NCBI GenBank assembly: GCA_965247735.1
Contig: CBDFHN010000002.1
Span: 4,774,001 to 4,838,000, forward strand
DNA from: JAOXRU01 sp965247735
GTDB lineage: Bacteria; Bacteroidota; Bacteroidia; Flavobacteriales; Flavobacteriaceae
Direction: 5' to 3'
Length of the DNA stretch: 64,000 nucleotides
Shown: positions 7,812 to 15,345 of the stretch, piece after piece
Position numbering within the stretch: the first letter of the stretch is position 1
How the letters are laid out: every line of letters begins with the position of its first letter
Program-made: the position numbers and the translations under genes
The notes under the pieces: model-generated
Databases searched by the model: none
Told to the model about the DNA's origin: nothing
What the model saw: the letters and a program-made list of their open reading frames with translations, nothing else

Positions 7812-8378
7812 TTATTTATTAACCCAGTTTTCTAAAATCTTTTTTCCATGTGATGTTAATACCGATTCGGGATGGTATTGAACAGCGCAAACATCATAGG
7901 TTTTATGGCGAAGCGACATTATTTGTCCGTTTTCATCAACAGCAGTAACTTCTAATGTTTCTGGTAAATTGGTATCTACTACCCAAGAGTGGTACCTACC
8001 AACTTCTAATTCTTGTGGTAAGTCTTTGTATAAAGCTTCATCCGTAGCAGTTACTTTTATTGTTGTAGCTACTCCATGGTATACTTGATCTAAATTACTA
8101 ATAGTAGCTCCAAAAACTTCAGCAATAGCTTGTTGTCCTAAACAGACACCAAAAATGCTTTTTGTAGCAGCATATTTTTCGATAATTGGTTTTAGTAAAC
8201 CTGCTTCATCTGGAATACCTGGTCCTGGAGAAAGGAGTATTTTTTGGAATTTATCTACTTCTTCCAGTGTAAGTTGATCGTTTCTAATAACAGTTACTTG
8301 AGAATTAAGGTCTTCTAGGTAGTGTACTAGATTATAAGTAAAACTATCGTAATTATCTATGACTAATATTTTGTTCAT
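7812..8378 (-). CDS. trpG: Anthranilate synthase glutamine amidotransferase, promoter-proximal copy
   Basis: An intact 188-residue TrpG with the same amidotransferase triad as its duplicate (Cys79 in GVCLGQQ; His and Glu in YHPES). It directly follows the full-length trpE across a 128-nt spacer containing the interspersed repeat, which is the ancestral trpE-trpG order. Ser26 in LEDLNSQ is replaced by Cys in the distal copy. As it is linked to the only complete trpE, it is the best candidate for the working TrpG subunit. Confidence 0.96.
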   Translation of the reverse strand: MNKILVIDNYDSFTYNLVHYLEDLNSQVTVIRNDQLTLEEVDKFQKILLSPGPGIPDEAGLLKPIIEKYAATKSIFGVCLGQQAIAEVFGATISNLDQVYHGVATTIKVTATDEALYKDLPQELEVGRYHSWVVDTNLPETLEVTAVDENGQIMSLRHKTYDVCAVQYHPESVLTSHGKKILENWVNK

Positions 8379-8432
8379 TTTTTATTTTGTTTTTGATTCT
8401 TTTGCTTAAGTTTTTTTATCTGTATGCTTTTT

Positions 8433-8507
8433 GCGTTAAGGATTGAGGCTTTGTTGGAGCTCTTTGAAAAAAGCGACTGCCGAAAGCCTGACCTTTTGGG
8501 AACGCCC
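8433..8507 (-). repeat. Interspersed GGGCGTTCCC...AACGC repeat, copy 3 (trpE-trpG spacer)
   Basis: The duplicate of 7163-7237 at an offset of exactly 1,270 bp, with one difference in the core. It again starts in the last base of the trpE stop codon. Because it sits in both copies, it was already in the operon before the duplication. Confidence 0.6.
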
Positions 8508-9904
8508 TAAATACCTTCTGCTATTTCTAATGCTTTGTTTAATGCGCCCAATTTGTTATAGGTTTCTTGCAATTCGCTATCGGCATCGGATTGTGATACC
8601 AGTCCTGCGCCTGCCTGATAATGCAATTGATGATTTTTACTTAGGAAAGTTCTGATCATGATGGCATGATTAAAATTTCCTTTAAAATCCATAAAACCAA
8701 TAGCACCACCATAATAATCGCGATTACAGGTTTCGTACTTTTCTATAAGTTGCATCGCCATATGTTTTGGTGCACCGCTTAGCGTTCCTGCAGGGAATGT
8801 GTCAGCTACAATTTGCATCGTATCTACATTGTTGTGCAGTTTTCCAGTTACTTTTGATACCAAATGAATAACATGAGAAAAGAACTGAACCTCTTTATAT
8901 TTGGCAACTTTAACTTGATTTCCATGTCTACTAAGGTCGTTTCTTGCTAAATCTACCAGCATTACATGCTCTGCATTTTCTTTTTTGTCTACTTCTAGCT
9001 TTTTGGCAAGTTCGGCATCTTGAAGATCATTACCTGTTCTTTTAAAAGTACCTGCAATGGGGTGGATTTCTGCCTGACGATCTTTCACTACCAATTGTGC
9101 TTCTGGGGAAGAACCAAATATTTTAAAATCGCCATAATCGAAATAAAATAGATACGGTGATGGGTTTACAGAACGCAAAGCACGATAAACATTAAACTCG
9201 TCTCCTTTAAATTCTTGTGAAAACCTGCGTGAAAGTACCAATTGAAAAACATTGCCTCGTTGACAGTGCTTTTTTGCCAATGCTATTTGTTTTTTATAAT
9301 CGTTGTCAGTTAAGTTAGAAGTTGCTTCACCTTCTCTTGAAAAATTGTAAGAAGCAAAGTTTTGACCACTTAATAATTGTGCTATTTCGTCAATATTAGA
9401 TTCGTTGTCATAACAGTGTGCAAAAATATAAGCTTCATTGTTAAAATGATTGATGGCGATAACGTTTTGATATACATGATATAATATATCTGGAATGTTG
9501 AGGCTGTCTTCTTTTTTTGTGATTTTCACAGACTCAAAATACCGAACTGCATCATAGGCAATATAGCCAAAAAGACCATTGTTGATAAATTTAAAAGGCA
9601 GCTCTTCGGTTTCGAATTCTTTTGAAAAATCAGAGATTACTGTTGGGATATTTGTGTTTTGATCTATTGTAGTTGTCGTAGCTGTTCCATCAGGAAAAGA
9701 GCGGGTTACTTGTTCGTTTTCTACTTTAATACTTGCAATAGGATTGCAACAGATATAAGAAAAACTATTGTCATTAGCATGATAATCACTACTTTCTAGT
9801 AATAAACTATTGGGAAATTTATCACGTATTTTAAGATATACACTTACAGGTGTAATGGTATCTGCAAGGATTTTTTTAAAGGTTGTTTTAAGCTGGTAAC
9901 TCAT
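8507..9904 (-). CDS. trpE: Anthranilate synthase component I
   Basis: TrpE converts chorismate and ammonia to anthranilate and is the committed step. The 465-residue protein starts MSYQLKTTFKKI. It carries the tryptophan feedback-binding motif LLES (residues 35-38), FGSSPEAQLVV, PIAGTFKR, DLARNDLSR, and the C-terminal chorismate-site segments GAPKHMAMQLI and GAGLVSQSD. All parts of the chorismate-utilising fold are present. It is the first structural gene after the trpL attenuator. Its 3' third is duplicated downstream as a fragment. Confidence 0.98.
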   Translation of the reverse strand: MSYQLKTTFKKILADTITPVSVYLKIRDKFPNSLLLESSDYHANDNSFSYICCNPIASIKVENEQVTRSFPDGTATTTTIDQNTNIPTVISDFSKEFETEELPFKFINNGLFGYIAYDAVRYFESVKITKKEDSLNIPDILYHVYQNVIAINHFNNEAYIFAHCYDNESNIDEIAQLLSGQNFASYNFSREGEATSNLTDNDYKKQIALAKKHCQRGNVFQLVLSRRFSQEFKGDEFNVYRALRSVNPSPYLFYFDYGDFKIFGSSPEAQLVVKDRQAEIHPIAGTFKRTGNDLQDAELAKKLEVDKKENAEHVMLVDLARNDLSRHGNQVKVAKYKEVQFFSHVIHLVSKVTGKLHNNVDTMQIVADTFPAGTLSGAPKHMAMQLIEKYETCNRDYYGGAIGFMDFKGNFNHAIMIRTFLSKNHQLHYQAGAGLVSQSDADSELQETYNKLGALNKALEIAEGI

Positions 9905-9953
9905 TTTTATTATTTTTCTATAGTGTTTTGTTATTTTACTTTTTGGTTAAAAA

Positions 9954-9993
9954 CAAAAAAAAGGCTTGTCGTGAATGACAAGCCTTTTTTTGT
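9954..9993 (-). terminator. trp attenuator terminator
   Basis: On the minus strand a perfect 10-bp GC-containing stem (AAGGCTTGTC with GACAAGCCTT, 9961-9970 and 9977-9986) with a 6-nt loop is flanked by A and T runs and followed by TTTTTTTTGTTT. It lies between the leader peptide stop and trpE, about 60 nt before the trpE start, where a transcription attenuator belongs. I could not identify a convincing competing antiterminator pairing by eye. Confidence 0.85.
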
Positions 9994-10015
9994 ATATACT
10001 ATGCATACAATAGTG

Positions 10016-10075
10016 CTACTCCACGAGTTTTTTCGTTAAGTTACAACACCACCATATGTTTGTATATGTTTTCAT
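10016..10075 (-). CDS. trpL: trp operon leader peptide with tandem Trp codons
   Basis: A 19-codon ORF on the minus strand reads MKTYTNIWWCC... and ends in TAG at 10016-10018. Residues 8 and 9 are adjacent tryptophans encoded by TGG TGG, in a genome where Trp codons are rare. It lies between the likely promoter and a perfect terminator hairpin directly before trpE. This is the classic arrangement for ribosome-stalling attenuation: low charged tRNA-Trp stalls the ribosome at the Trp pair and lets transcription pass into trpE. The assignment is from position and codons; the peptide itself is not expected to have another function. Confidence 0.85.
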   Translation of the reverse strand: MKTYTNIWWCCNLTKKLVE

Positions 10076-10108
10076 TGGGTTAAAAGTATAAATGATATTT
10101 GATATTAC

Positions 10109-10116
10109 CAAATTTA
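10109..10116 (-). promoter_or_regulatory. Candidate trp operon promoter (-7 box TAAATTTG)
   Basis: The minus strand has TAAATTTG, a perfect TAnnTTTG box of the Bacteroidota sigma factor. Transcription would start near 10102, some 27 nt before the trpL start codon. A TTG lies 25 nt upstream (10142-10144), longer than the usual spacing of about 19, so the -33 element is weak or absent. Confidence 0.5.
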
Positions 10117-10163
10117 TTGAAAAAAATAATTTTTTTGATGACAATTGTTTGTTTTATGTATAA

Positions 10164-10195
10164 AAAAAGCTGCCATTAAAAAATGACAGCTTTTT
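10164..10195. terminator. Terminator after the YceI gene
   Basis: AAAAAGCTGCCATT pairs with AATGACAGCTTTTT with one wobble mismatch around a short A-rich loop. It lies directly after the YceI stop and before the trp promoter, separating the two transcripts. T runs occur on both strands. Confidence 0.7.
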
Positions 10196-10222
10196 GATAA
10201 AAATTGTTGTAATTGATTTTTC

Positions 10223-10798
10223 TTAGAATTGTAAATCTACATTAAGATCAAATTCATCGTATATAGTTTTATCTCCTAGTCCATCAAAGAAACTTTCTGA
10301 TTTGTACTTGATACCATACTTTGTTCTATCTACTTTAAGTCCAGCTGAAGCTTTACTTCCGTATACAGAAAAATTAAAAGTTACCGACTTGGTAATTCCT
10401 TTGATTGTTAAATCAGCTTTAATAGCGTATGAATTTTTACCTTTAGATTTTACAGATGTAAAAACTAATTTCGAAGTTTCATGGTTTTTAACACCAAAGA
10501 AATCATCTGCTTTTAAATGCCCCTCTAAGTTGGTAGCACCTTCACCTTTCATATCGGTAACTTTTATAGAATTCATGTCAATAACAAATTCTCCACCTGT
10601 AAGTTTTCCTTCATCAAAAGTTAAAGATCCAGAAGCTAATGTCATAGTACCAGAATGAGAACCAGTAACTTTATATCCTTTCCAGGCAACTGTACTTTTT
10701 TCTACATTAATTTCCTTTTTTTCCTCTTTATTAGTAAAAGAAAATGTTGTAAATGCAACTATGGTTGCGATAGCTAAACTTAATACTCTTTTTTTCAT
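10223..10798 (-). CDS. YceI family periplasmic protein
   Basis: A 191-residue protein with a signal peptide (MKKRVLSLAIATIVAFTTFSF). The YceI lipocalin-like barrel follows: VEKSTVAWKGYKVTGSHSG near the start, GGEFVIDMNSIKV in the middle, LTIKGITKSVTFNF and a final DEFDLNVDLQF strand. YceI proteins bind isoprenoid or amide lipids, as in the known polyisoprenoid-binding structure; the ligand here is unknown. It starts 30 nt after a nitroreductase gene and probably shares its transcript with the MarR regulator upstream, which suggests a stress-linked role. That link is inference. Confidence 0.88.
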   Translation of the reverse strand: MKKRVLSLAIATIVAFTTFSFTNKEEKKEINVEKSTVAWKGYKVTGSHSGTMTLASGSLTFDEGKLTGGEFVIDMNSIKVTDMKGEGATNLEGHLKADDFFGVKNHETSKLVFTSVKSKGKNSYAIKADLTIKGITKSVTFNFSVYGSKASAGLKVDRTKYGIKYKSESFFDGLGDKTIYDEFDLNVDLQF

Positions 10799-10828
10799 TT
10801 TTGTAATATTTGTTTGTGTTAATATAAT

Positions 10829-11461
10829 TTATAGATGTGTAAATAGTTCTTCTTTAGTTTTCCTTACTTTCGGCATGTGTTGTGTATCATCTTCTGTGCT
10901 CCTGTAGCCTAATGCAACAACAACCGTAGAGGAATATGTGGTATCATTTAATTCTAGAATTTTGTCGTATTGTTCGCTGTCAAATCCTTCAATAGGACAG
11001 GAATCGATTTTTAGCTCAGCAGCTGCGGACATTACATTTGCTAAGGCAATATAGGCCTGTTTAGAGGTCCAATTTAGTTTTACGTCATCTGGTAATGTGC
11101 TTACTCGCGATTTCATAAATTGTCTGTATCCATCTAGATTTTCTACTGGAATGTTTCTGGTTTCTGCAATATTACTGATATGTATATCTACCTCTTTATC
11201 ATTAATATTTCCGTTGATTAAGAAAACCATTACATGTGATGCGTCTGTTATCTGTGATTGGTTAAAAGAAGCTGGTTTTAACTTCTCTTTTAAATCCTTG
11301 TTTTCAATAATCAATACTTTATAGGGCTGTAAGCCGTAGGATGAAGATGATAATACTATTGAATCTTTTAAAATTTCAATGTCTTCACTAGTTATTGCTT
11401 TAGTAGCATCGAAAGTTTTGGTGGCATAACGCCATTTTTGATGATCTATATATGTACTCAT
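10829..11461 (-). CDS. NAD(P)H-dependent nitroreductase family oxidoreductase
   Basis: A 210-residue FMN flavoprotein of the NfsB/nitroreductase family. The N-terminal RYATKTFDATKAI supplies FMN-phosphate contacts; SSSSYGLQPYKVLII and the later ALGYRSTEDD match the family's FMN and C-terminal regions. Such enzymes reduce nitro compounds or quinones with NAD(P)H. Its ATG overlaps the stop of the upstream marR gene by four bases (11458-11461), so the two are translationally coupled and the regulator probably controls the reductase. The physiological substrate is unknown. Confidence 0.88.
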   Translation of the reverse strand: MSTYIDHQKWRYATKTFDATKAITSEDIEILKDSIVLSSSSYGLQPYKVLIIENKDLKEKLKPASFNQSQITDASHVMVFLINGNINDKEVDIHISNIAETRNIPVENLDGYRQFMKSRVSTLPDDVKLNWTSKQAYIALANVMSAAAELKIDSCPIEGFDSEQYDKILELNDTTYSSTVVVALGYRSTEDDTQHMPKVRKTKEELFTHL

Positions 11462-11907
11462 TTTAATTTATCTAGTAAATTATTTAATTGTTCTAATTCT
11501 TTAGTGTTAAGATTTTCTAACACTTTTACATTTGCTTGATCTGTTATTGGATCTAATTCTTTTAATAATTCAAGACCATTAGCGGTTATTGAAATTTCAA
11601 CTTTTCTACGGTTACTAGGACAGGTACATCTTGTGACCAAGTTTTTACTAATGAGTTTATCTACTAATCGTGTAGTATTACTCATTTTGTTAACCATACG
11701 TTCTTGAATCGTATTCAAGTTCGCAGGTTTACCTTTTTGTCCTCTTAGTATTCGTAATACATTATATTGCTGCATCGAAAGCTCATGATTTTTTAAAAGA
11801 ACAGCCACTTTTTCTTGTACACTATTACCCGTGTAAACAAGATTTAGCATCACCTTGGTGGCTAATGGTAGTGGTTTTGTGTTTTTTAAAATCTCTTCAA
11901 TCCCCAT
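11458..11907 (-). CDS. MarR family transcriptional regulator
   Basis: A 149-residue winged-helix protein. The recognition region is visible in SMQQYNVLRILRG, NKMSNTTRLVDKLISKNLVTR and the wing NRRKVEISITANG. A Cys-x-Cys pair (RCTCPSNRR) lies in the wing; redox sensing through it is possible but unproved. It is the first gene of a cluster with a nitroreductase and YceI. Two inverted repeats of the form TTGTA-n-TACAA lie between its -7 box and its start codon, where a self-binding repressor would sit. Confidence 0.9.
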   Translation of the reverse strand: MGIEEILKNTKPLPLATKVMLNLVYTGNSVQEKVAVLLKNHELSMQQYNVLRILRGQKGKPANLNTIQERMVNKMSNTTRLVDKLISKNLVTRCTCPSNRRKVEISITANGLELLKELDPITDQANVKVLENLNTKELEQLNNLLDKLK

Positions 11908-11909
11908 AG

Positions 11910-11941
11910 TTGTAATGACAACAGTTGTAGATACAAATGTA
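11910..11941 (-). promoter_or_regulatory. marR promoter with two candidate operators
   Basis: On the minus strand TACATTTG (11934-11941) is a perfect -7 box, with transcription expected a few bases downstream. Two 12-bp dyads follow it: TTGTAGATACAA (11925-11936, overlapping the box) and TTGTAATGACAA (11910-11921), centred 15 bp apart. Small dyads of this kind are typical MarR-family binding sites. Binding is inferred from position only. Confidence 0.5.
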
Positions 11942-12092
11942 GAGCGCTTATTCCTTTTATTATTTTTTTTGTTATTAAAGTTGTGTTAAAAAAATTAGAG
12001 TATAAATAATTAGGGCAAGATCAAAGGTTAAAGAACTACATAGCTATGTGTTTTCATATAGATTACTTTAAAATGATATCGCAATTTCTTTT

Positions 12093-12100
12093 TATATTTG
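12093..12100 (+). promoter_or_regulatory. Promoter -7 box of the rhodanese gene
   Basis: TATATTTG, a perfect TAnnTTTG box, lies 19 nt before the ATG at 12120. No clear TTG is found at the usual distance upstream. The leader would be only about 13 nt. Confidence 0.5.
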
Positions 12101-12119
12101 TTGAAAAAATAAAACAATT

Positions 12120-12425
12120 ATGAATATAAGTCAAGAGGAATGGGAATCTAAAATGGAAGCTGATGCAACTGCTTTTGTATTGGATGTAAGAACAGAAGAA
12201 GAATTTGAAGAAGGGTATATTCCTAATGCTACAAATTTGGATATTCATTTGGGGCAAGGTTTTATAGATGGTATCGCAAAATTGAAGGCTGATAAAACCT
12301 ATTATGTATACTGTAGATCTGGGAAGAGAAGTGAGCAAGCTTGTTTGTTAATGAAAGGAGCAGGCTTAACAGCATATAACCTTATGGGAGGAATTTTGCA
12401 ATGGCAAGGAAATTTAGTTGAATAA
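12120..12425 (+). CDS. Single-domain rhodanese-like sulfurtransferase
   Basis: A 101-residue protein made of one rhodanese domain. The CDC25-like motif LDVRTEEEFEEGYIPNATNL is followed by the active loop CRSGKR with the persulfide cysteine at residue 65, and GGILQW at the end. GlpE/PspE-type proteins of this size transfer sulfane sulfur from thiosulfate to cyanide or thiols; the true acceptor here is unknown. There is no signal peptide, so it is cytoplasmic. It stands alone, ended by the hairpin at 12509-12543. Confidence 0.92.
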   Translation: MNISQEEWESKMEADATAFVLDVRTEEEFEEGYIPNATNLDIHLGQGFIDGIAKLKADKTYYVYCRSGKRSEQACLLMKGAGLTAYNLMGGILQWQGNLVE

Positions 12426-12508
12426 TTTACTTTTACTCCTTATTATATAGAGAAAACTATCTAACGGTTAAAAACAACATATTGTCGTACCATAATAGGT
12501 ACTCGTAT

Positions 12509-12543
12509 AAAAAAGGTCTTGCTTATGCAGGATCTTTTTTATT
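12509..12543 (+). terminator. Terminator after the rhodanese gene
   Basis: AAAAAAGGTCTTGC and GCAGGATCTTTTTT pair (with wobble pairs) around TTAT, followed by T. It lies 30 nt before the next gene. Confidence 0.7.
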
Positions 12544-12571
12544 TTACAAGTAGGCTTTTTATTTTGGTTGT

Positions 12572-13852
12572 ATGAAGGAGGAATTGTTGCATTATATATG
12601 GAAACACAAAAAGTTTTATAAAACTAGACTGGTTACGACCGTTGGTGAAGAAATTAGTGTCCATAAAGTGGGGGATCATAATTTGGATGCGGGACCAGAT
12701 TTTTTTAATGCTCAATTAAGTATTGATGAGCAACTATGGGCAGGAAATGTAGAGATTCATATTAATTCTTCAGATTGGTATGTGCATGGACACGAAAATG
12801 ATGCTAATTATGAAAATGTAATTTTGCATGTGGTTTGGAATCATGATGTTGAAATTTTTAGAAAGGACAACAGTAAAATAGTAACCCTAGAGCTTAAAAA
12901 TAGCATTTCAAAGGAATTGTTATTATCCTATCAAAAACTATTAGATAGTCCAAAGAAGTTTATCAATTGTGAAAAAGATATTACTAATGTAGACGATTTT
13001 GTAAAAGATAACTGGTTAGAAAATCTGTTCTTGTCGCGTTTACAGCAAAAATCAAGTTTGATACAAGAAGAATTGTTTGCTTCAAAAAATGACTGGGATG
13101 CTGTTTTTTTTAGATTGTTGTTTAAGAATTTCGGGTTAAAGGTTAATGGGCAATCCTTTTATAATATTGCATCAGCTTTAGATTTTAATGTAATTAGAAA
13201 ATTAAGGAACAATCCGTTTCAATTAGAAGCACTTTTTTATGGAATATCAGGTTTGTTGCCTGCAGAAGAGGCTGCGGATAGTTATGTGCTAAACCTAAGG
13301 AAAGAGTATTTGTTTTTGAAATCAAAGTTTAAAATTAACGAATTGGGAATTGTACAACCAAAATTCTTTCAGCTACGCCCTTATAATTTCCCTACCATAA
13401 GATTGTCACAACTTGCGAATTTGTATGCGAAAAATAAACATTTGTTTTCTGAGGTAATGGAAGCAAAAAGCAAAGAAGATCTCTATCGATTATTAAGTGC
13501 AGTTGCATCTGAGTATTGGGACAGTCATTTTAGTTTTGGAAAAGACTCCAAAATAAGCAAAAAGAAAACTACCTTAAATTTTATAAATCTACTTGTAATA
13601 AATACAATAGTGCCTTTAAAATTTTGCTACGCAAAATATAAAGGAGAACAAAACCATGAAGAACTTATAAGTTTGATGCGTAAAATAAAAGCGGAAAATA
13701 ATAGTATAATTGCTGGTTTTCAAAAGTATAACTTAAAAGCAAATTCTGCATTTGACTCTCAAGCGCTTTTACAAAACTATACGTATTTCTGTACAAAAAA
13801 TAAATGTCTGCAATGTGCTATAGGAAACACTATTTTAAGCACTACTGACTAA
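12572..13852 (+). CDS. DUF2851 family protein
   Basis: A 426-residue soluble protein matching the DUF2851 family common in Bacteroidota. The opening MKEELLHYIWKHKKF, the GDHNLDAGPDFFNAQL segment and NVEIHINSSDWYVHGH are its signature; the histidine- and aspartate-rich N-terminal half resembles a nuclease-like fold, but no function is established. The C-terminus has CTKNKCLQCAIG, a possible metal-binding cysteine cluster. A PspC-like gene follows after 22 nt and a K+ channel gene after that, so the three may be co-transcribed. Confidence 0.85.
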   Translation: MKEELLHYIWKHKKFYKTRLVTTVGEEISVHKVGDHNLDAGPDFFNAQLSIDEQLWAGNVEIHINSSDWYVHGHENDANYENVILHVVWNHDVEIFRKDNSKIVTLELKNSISKELLLSYQKLLDSPKKFINCEKDITNVDDFVKDNWLENLFLSRLQQKSSLIQEELFASKNDWDAVFFRLLFKNFGLKVNGQSFYNIASALDFNVIRKLRNNPFQLEALFYGISGLLPAEEAADSYVLNLRKEYLFLKSKFKINELGIVQPKFFQLRPYNFPTIRLSQLANLYAKNKHLFSEVMEAKSKEDLYRLLSAVASEYWDSHFSFGKDSKISKKKTTLNFINLLVINTIVPLKFCYAKYKGEQNHEELISLMRKIKAENNSIIAGFQKYNLKANSAFDSQALLQNYTYFCTKNKCLQCAIGNTILSTTD

Positions 13853-13874
13853 TATAAAGTTGTACCTTTATGCG

Positions 13875-14102
13875 ATGCATAGGATTAATAAGATTAGGTA
13901 CTTTTTTGAAAAACATGGTTTTGCAGTCTCTTCTAGAATAGCAGAACGATTAGGACTAAAAACAAAAAACATCCGATTGTTTTTTATATACACTTCATTT
14001 GCTGTATTAGGATTTGGTTTTTTTCTGTATTTATTTGTAGCTTTTGGACTAATGATTAAAGACTTGGTGCATTCCAAAAGAACTTCAGTATTTGATTTGT
14101 AA
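13875..14102 (+). CDS. Small PspC-domain membrane protein
   Basis: A 75-residue protein starting MHRINKIRYFFEKHGF. The open frame reaches back to a TTG at 13860, but the ATG at 13875 fits better. PspC-type features are seen: a basic, amphipathic N-terminal part with GFAVSSRIAERLGLKTKNIRLFFIY, then one membrane span (FAVLGFGFFLYLFVAFGLMI). Such proteins are linked to envelope stress in other bacteria; no other psp genes are here. It ends two nt before the start of the ion-channel gene, so coupling is likely. Confidence 0.7.
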   Translation: MHRINKIRYFFEKHGFAVSSRIAERLGLKTKNIRLFFIYTSFAVLGFGFFLYLFVAFGLMIKDLVHSKRTSVFDL

Positions 14103-14104
14103 TT

Positions 14105-15124
14105 ATGTTTAAACTTTTTAGATCAAAATTTTTTATTGCATTGGGTTTGTTGTTTTTGTTGCTAACAACAGGAGTCTTTGGTTATCGATTTATAGCGGAT
14201 TATACCTGGCTAGATGCGTTGTATATGACTATTATAACAATTACCACCGTTGGTTTTGGGGAGGTACTTCCTATGGGGCCTACAACAAAACTATTCACAG
14301 TAATGTTAATAGTTTGTAGTATTTTTATTAGTGCATTTGCAATCTCTGTGATTACCGAATATATTGTTACAAAAGGAACTTTTCAAAAAATAAAATATAA
14401 GAAAATGATGAAAAAAATTAATCATTTAGAAAATCATGTTATCATCTGTGGTTATGGTAGAAATGGTAAGCAAGCTGCTGCAAAATTGGCTGCATATAAA
14501 AAACCATATGTGATTATTGAAAAGAATAAAGAACTGGTAGAGCGCTTTCAGGATGATGTATTGATAATGGAAGGGAATGCTAATGAAGATGAAGTGTTGT
14601 TGTTGGCTGGAATAAAAAAAGCCAAATGTTTAATTACGGCTTTACCTAATGACGCAGACAATTTGTTTGTGGTATTGTCTGCACGTCAGATCAATGAAAA
14701 ACTGCAAATTATTAGTAGAGCATCTGAAGAAAGTTCTTTATCAAAGTTAAAAAGAGCGGGAGCTGATAATATGATTATGCCAGATAAAATTGGTGGAGAC
14801 CATATGGCATCATTGGTAGTGCAACCAGATTTAATTGAATTTATGGATCAATTAGAGGTAGATGGGGAAGATAGTATTAATGTTGAGGAAGTTGCAATTG
14901 AAGATATACCAAAAGAGTATCCATGTAGCACATTAATAGATTTAAACTTAAGAAAAAATACAGGTTGTACCGTAATAGGGTATAAAAAACCTGACGGTAC
15001 ATATGTAGTTAATCCTGAAGGTGATTTAGTTTTGGATCCAAACTCAAAACTTATAGTTTTGGGAAGACCAGAGCAAATAAAAAAATTAAACACCTTGTTT
15101 AAGCTAGATGAAAACTATATATAA
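14105..15124 (+). CDS. Two-TM potassium channel with RCK (TrkA) domains
   Basis: A 339-residue channel subunit. A first membrane helix (residues 10-30) is followed by the pore loop with the K+ selectivity filter TTVGFG (47-52), a second helix (61-85) and a cytoplasmic RCK domain beginning HVIICGYGRNG with a Rossmann nucleotide site (GYGRNG at 116-121). A TrkA-C-like domain ends the protein. This is the MthK/Kch-type layout, which gates K+ flux in response to a ligand such as Ca2+ or nucleotide; the ligand is unknown. It overlaps closely with the PspC gene upstream. Confidence 0.92.
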   Translation: MFKLFRSKFFIALGLLFLLLTTGVFGYRFIADYTWLDALYMTIITITTVGFGEVLPMGPTTKLFTVMLIVCSIFISAFAISVITEYIVTKGTFQKIKYKKMMKKINHLENHVIICGYGRNGKQAAAKLAAYKKPYVIIEKNKELVERFQDDVLIMEGNANEDEVLLLAGIKKAKCLITALPNDADNLFVVLSARQINEKLQIISRASEESSLSKLKRAGADNMIMPDKIGGDHMASLVVQPDLIEFMDQLEVDGEDSINVEEVAIEDIPKEYPCSTLIDLNLRKNTGCTVIGYKKPDGTYVVNPEGDLVLDPNSKLIVLGRPEQIKKLNTLFKLDENYI

Positions 15125-15345
15125 TCATGTATTAACGTAAAACCTTTTATTTCTTGGTGTTAGTGAGATTAATTTAGATTTTTTTCGTTTTTGTTTGCTA
15201 TTTTTTTTTCATATCAATGTAAAAACAAAGTTTTTTTTGTGAAAACAAATTGAAAACATAACGGTTATAAAATTTGTTTTGGATTTTTTTTTTATGATAT
15301 TGTGCAAAATTCATATTTAAACTAACAAATTTCAAATAATATATT

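Larger units (their letters stand above)
7702..8971 (-). repeat. Tandem duplication of trpE 3' end + trpG, copy 2 (joined to intact trpE)
   Basis: The promoter-proximal partner of 6433-7701. Its right end continues without break into the rest of trpE, whereas the left end begins with GTTTCATTTTTA, the sequence that in copy 1 follows the tandem units before trpD. The order of events is therefore clear: copy 1's trpE part is the truncated one. Confidence 0.9.

Noticed and set aside
6433..8971. The trp tandem copies as an assembly artefact
   Set aside because: About 20 scattered differences, including amino-acid changes in trpG, would not arise from collapsing or doubling a single sequence. Independent confirmation would still be decisive.
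12063..12338. Minus-strand 91-aa frame opposite the rhodanese gene
   Set aside because: Antisense shadow of a clear rhodanese; no start context or homology.
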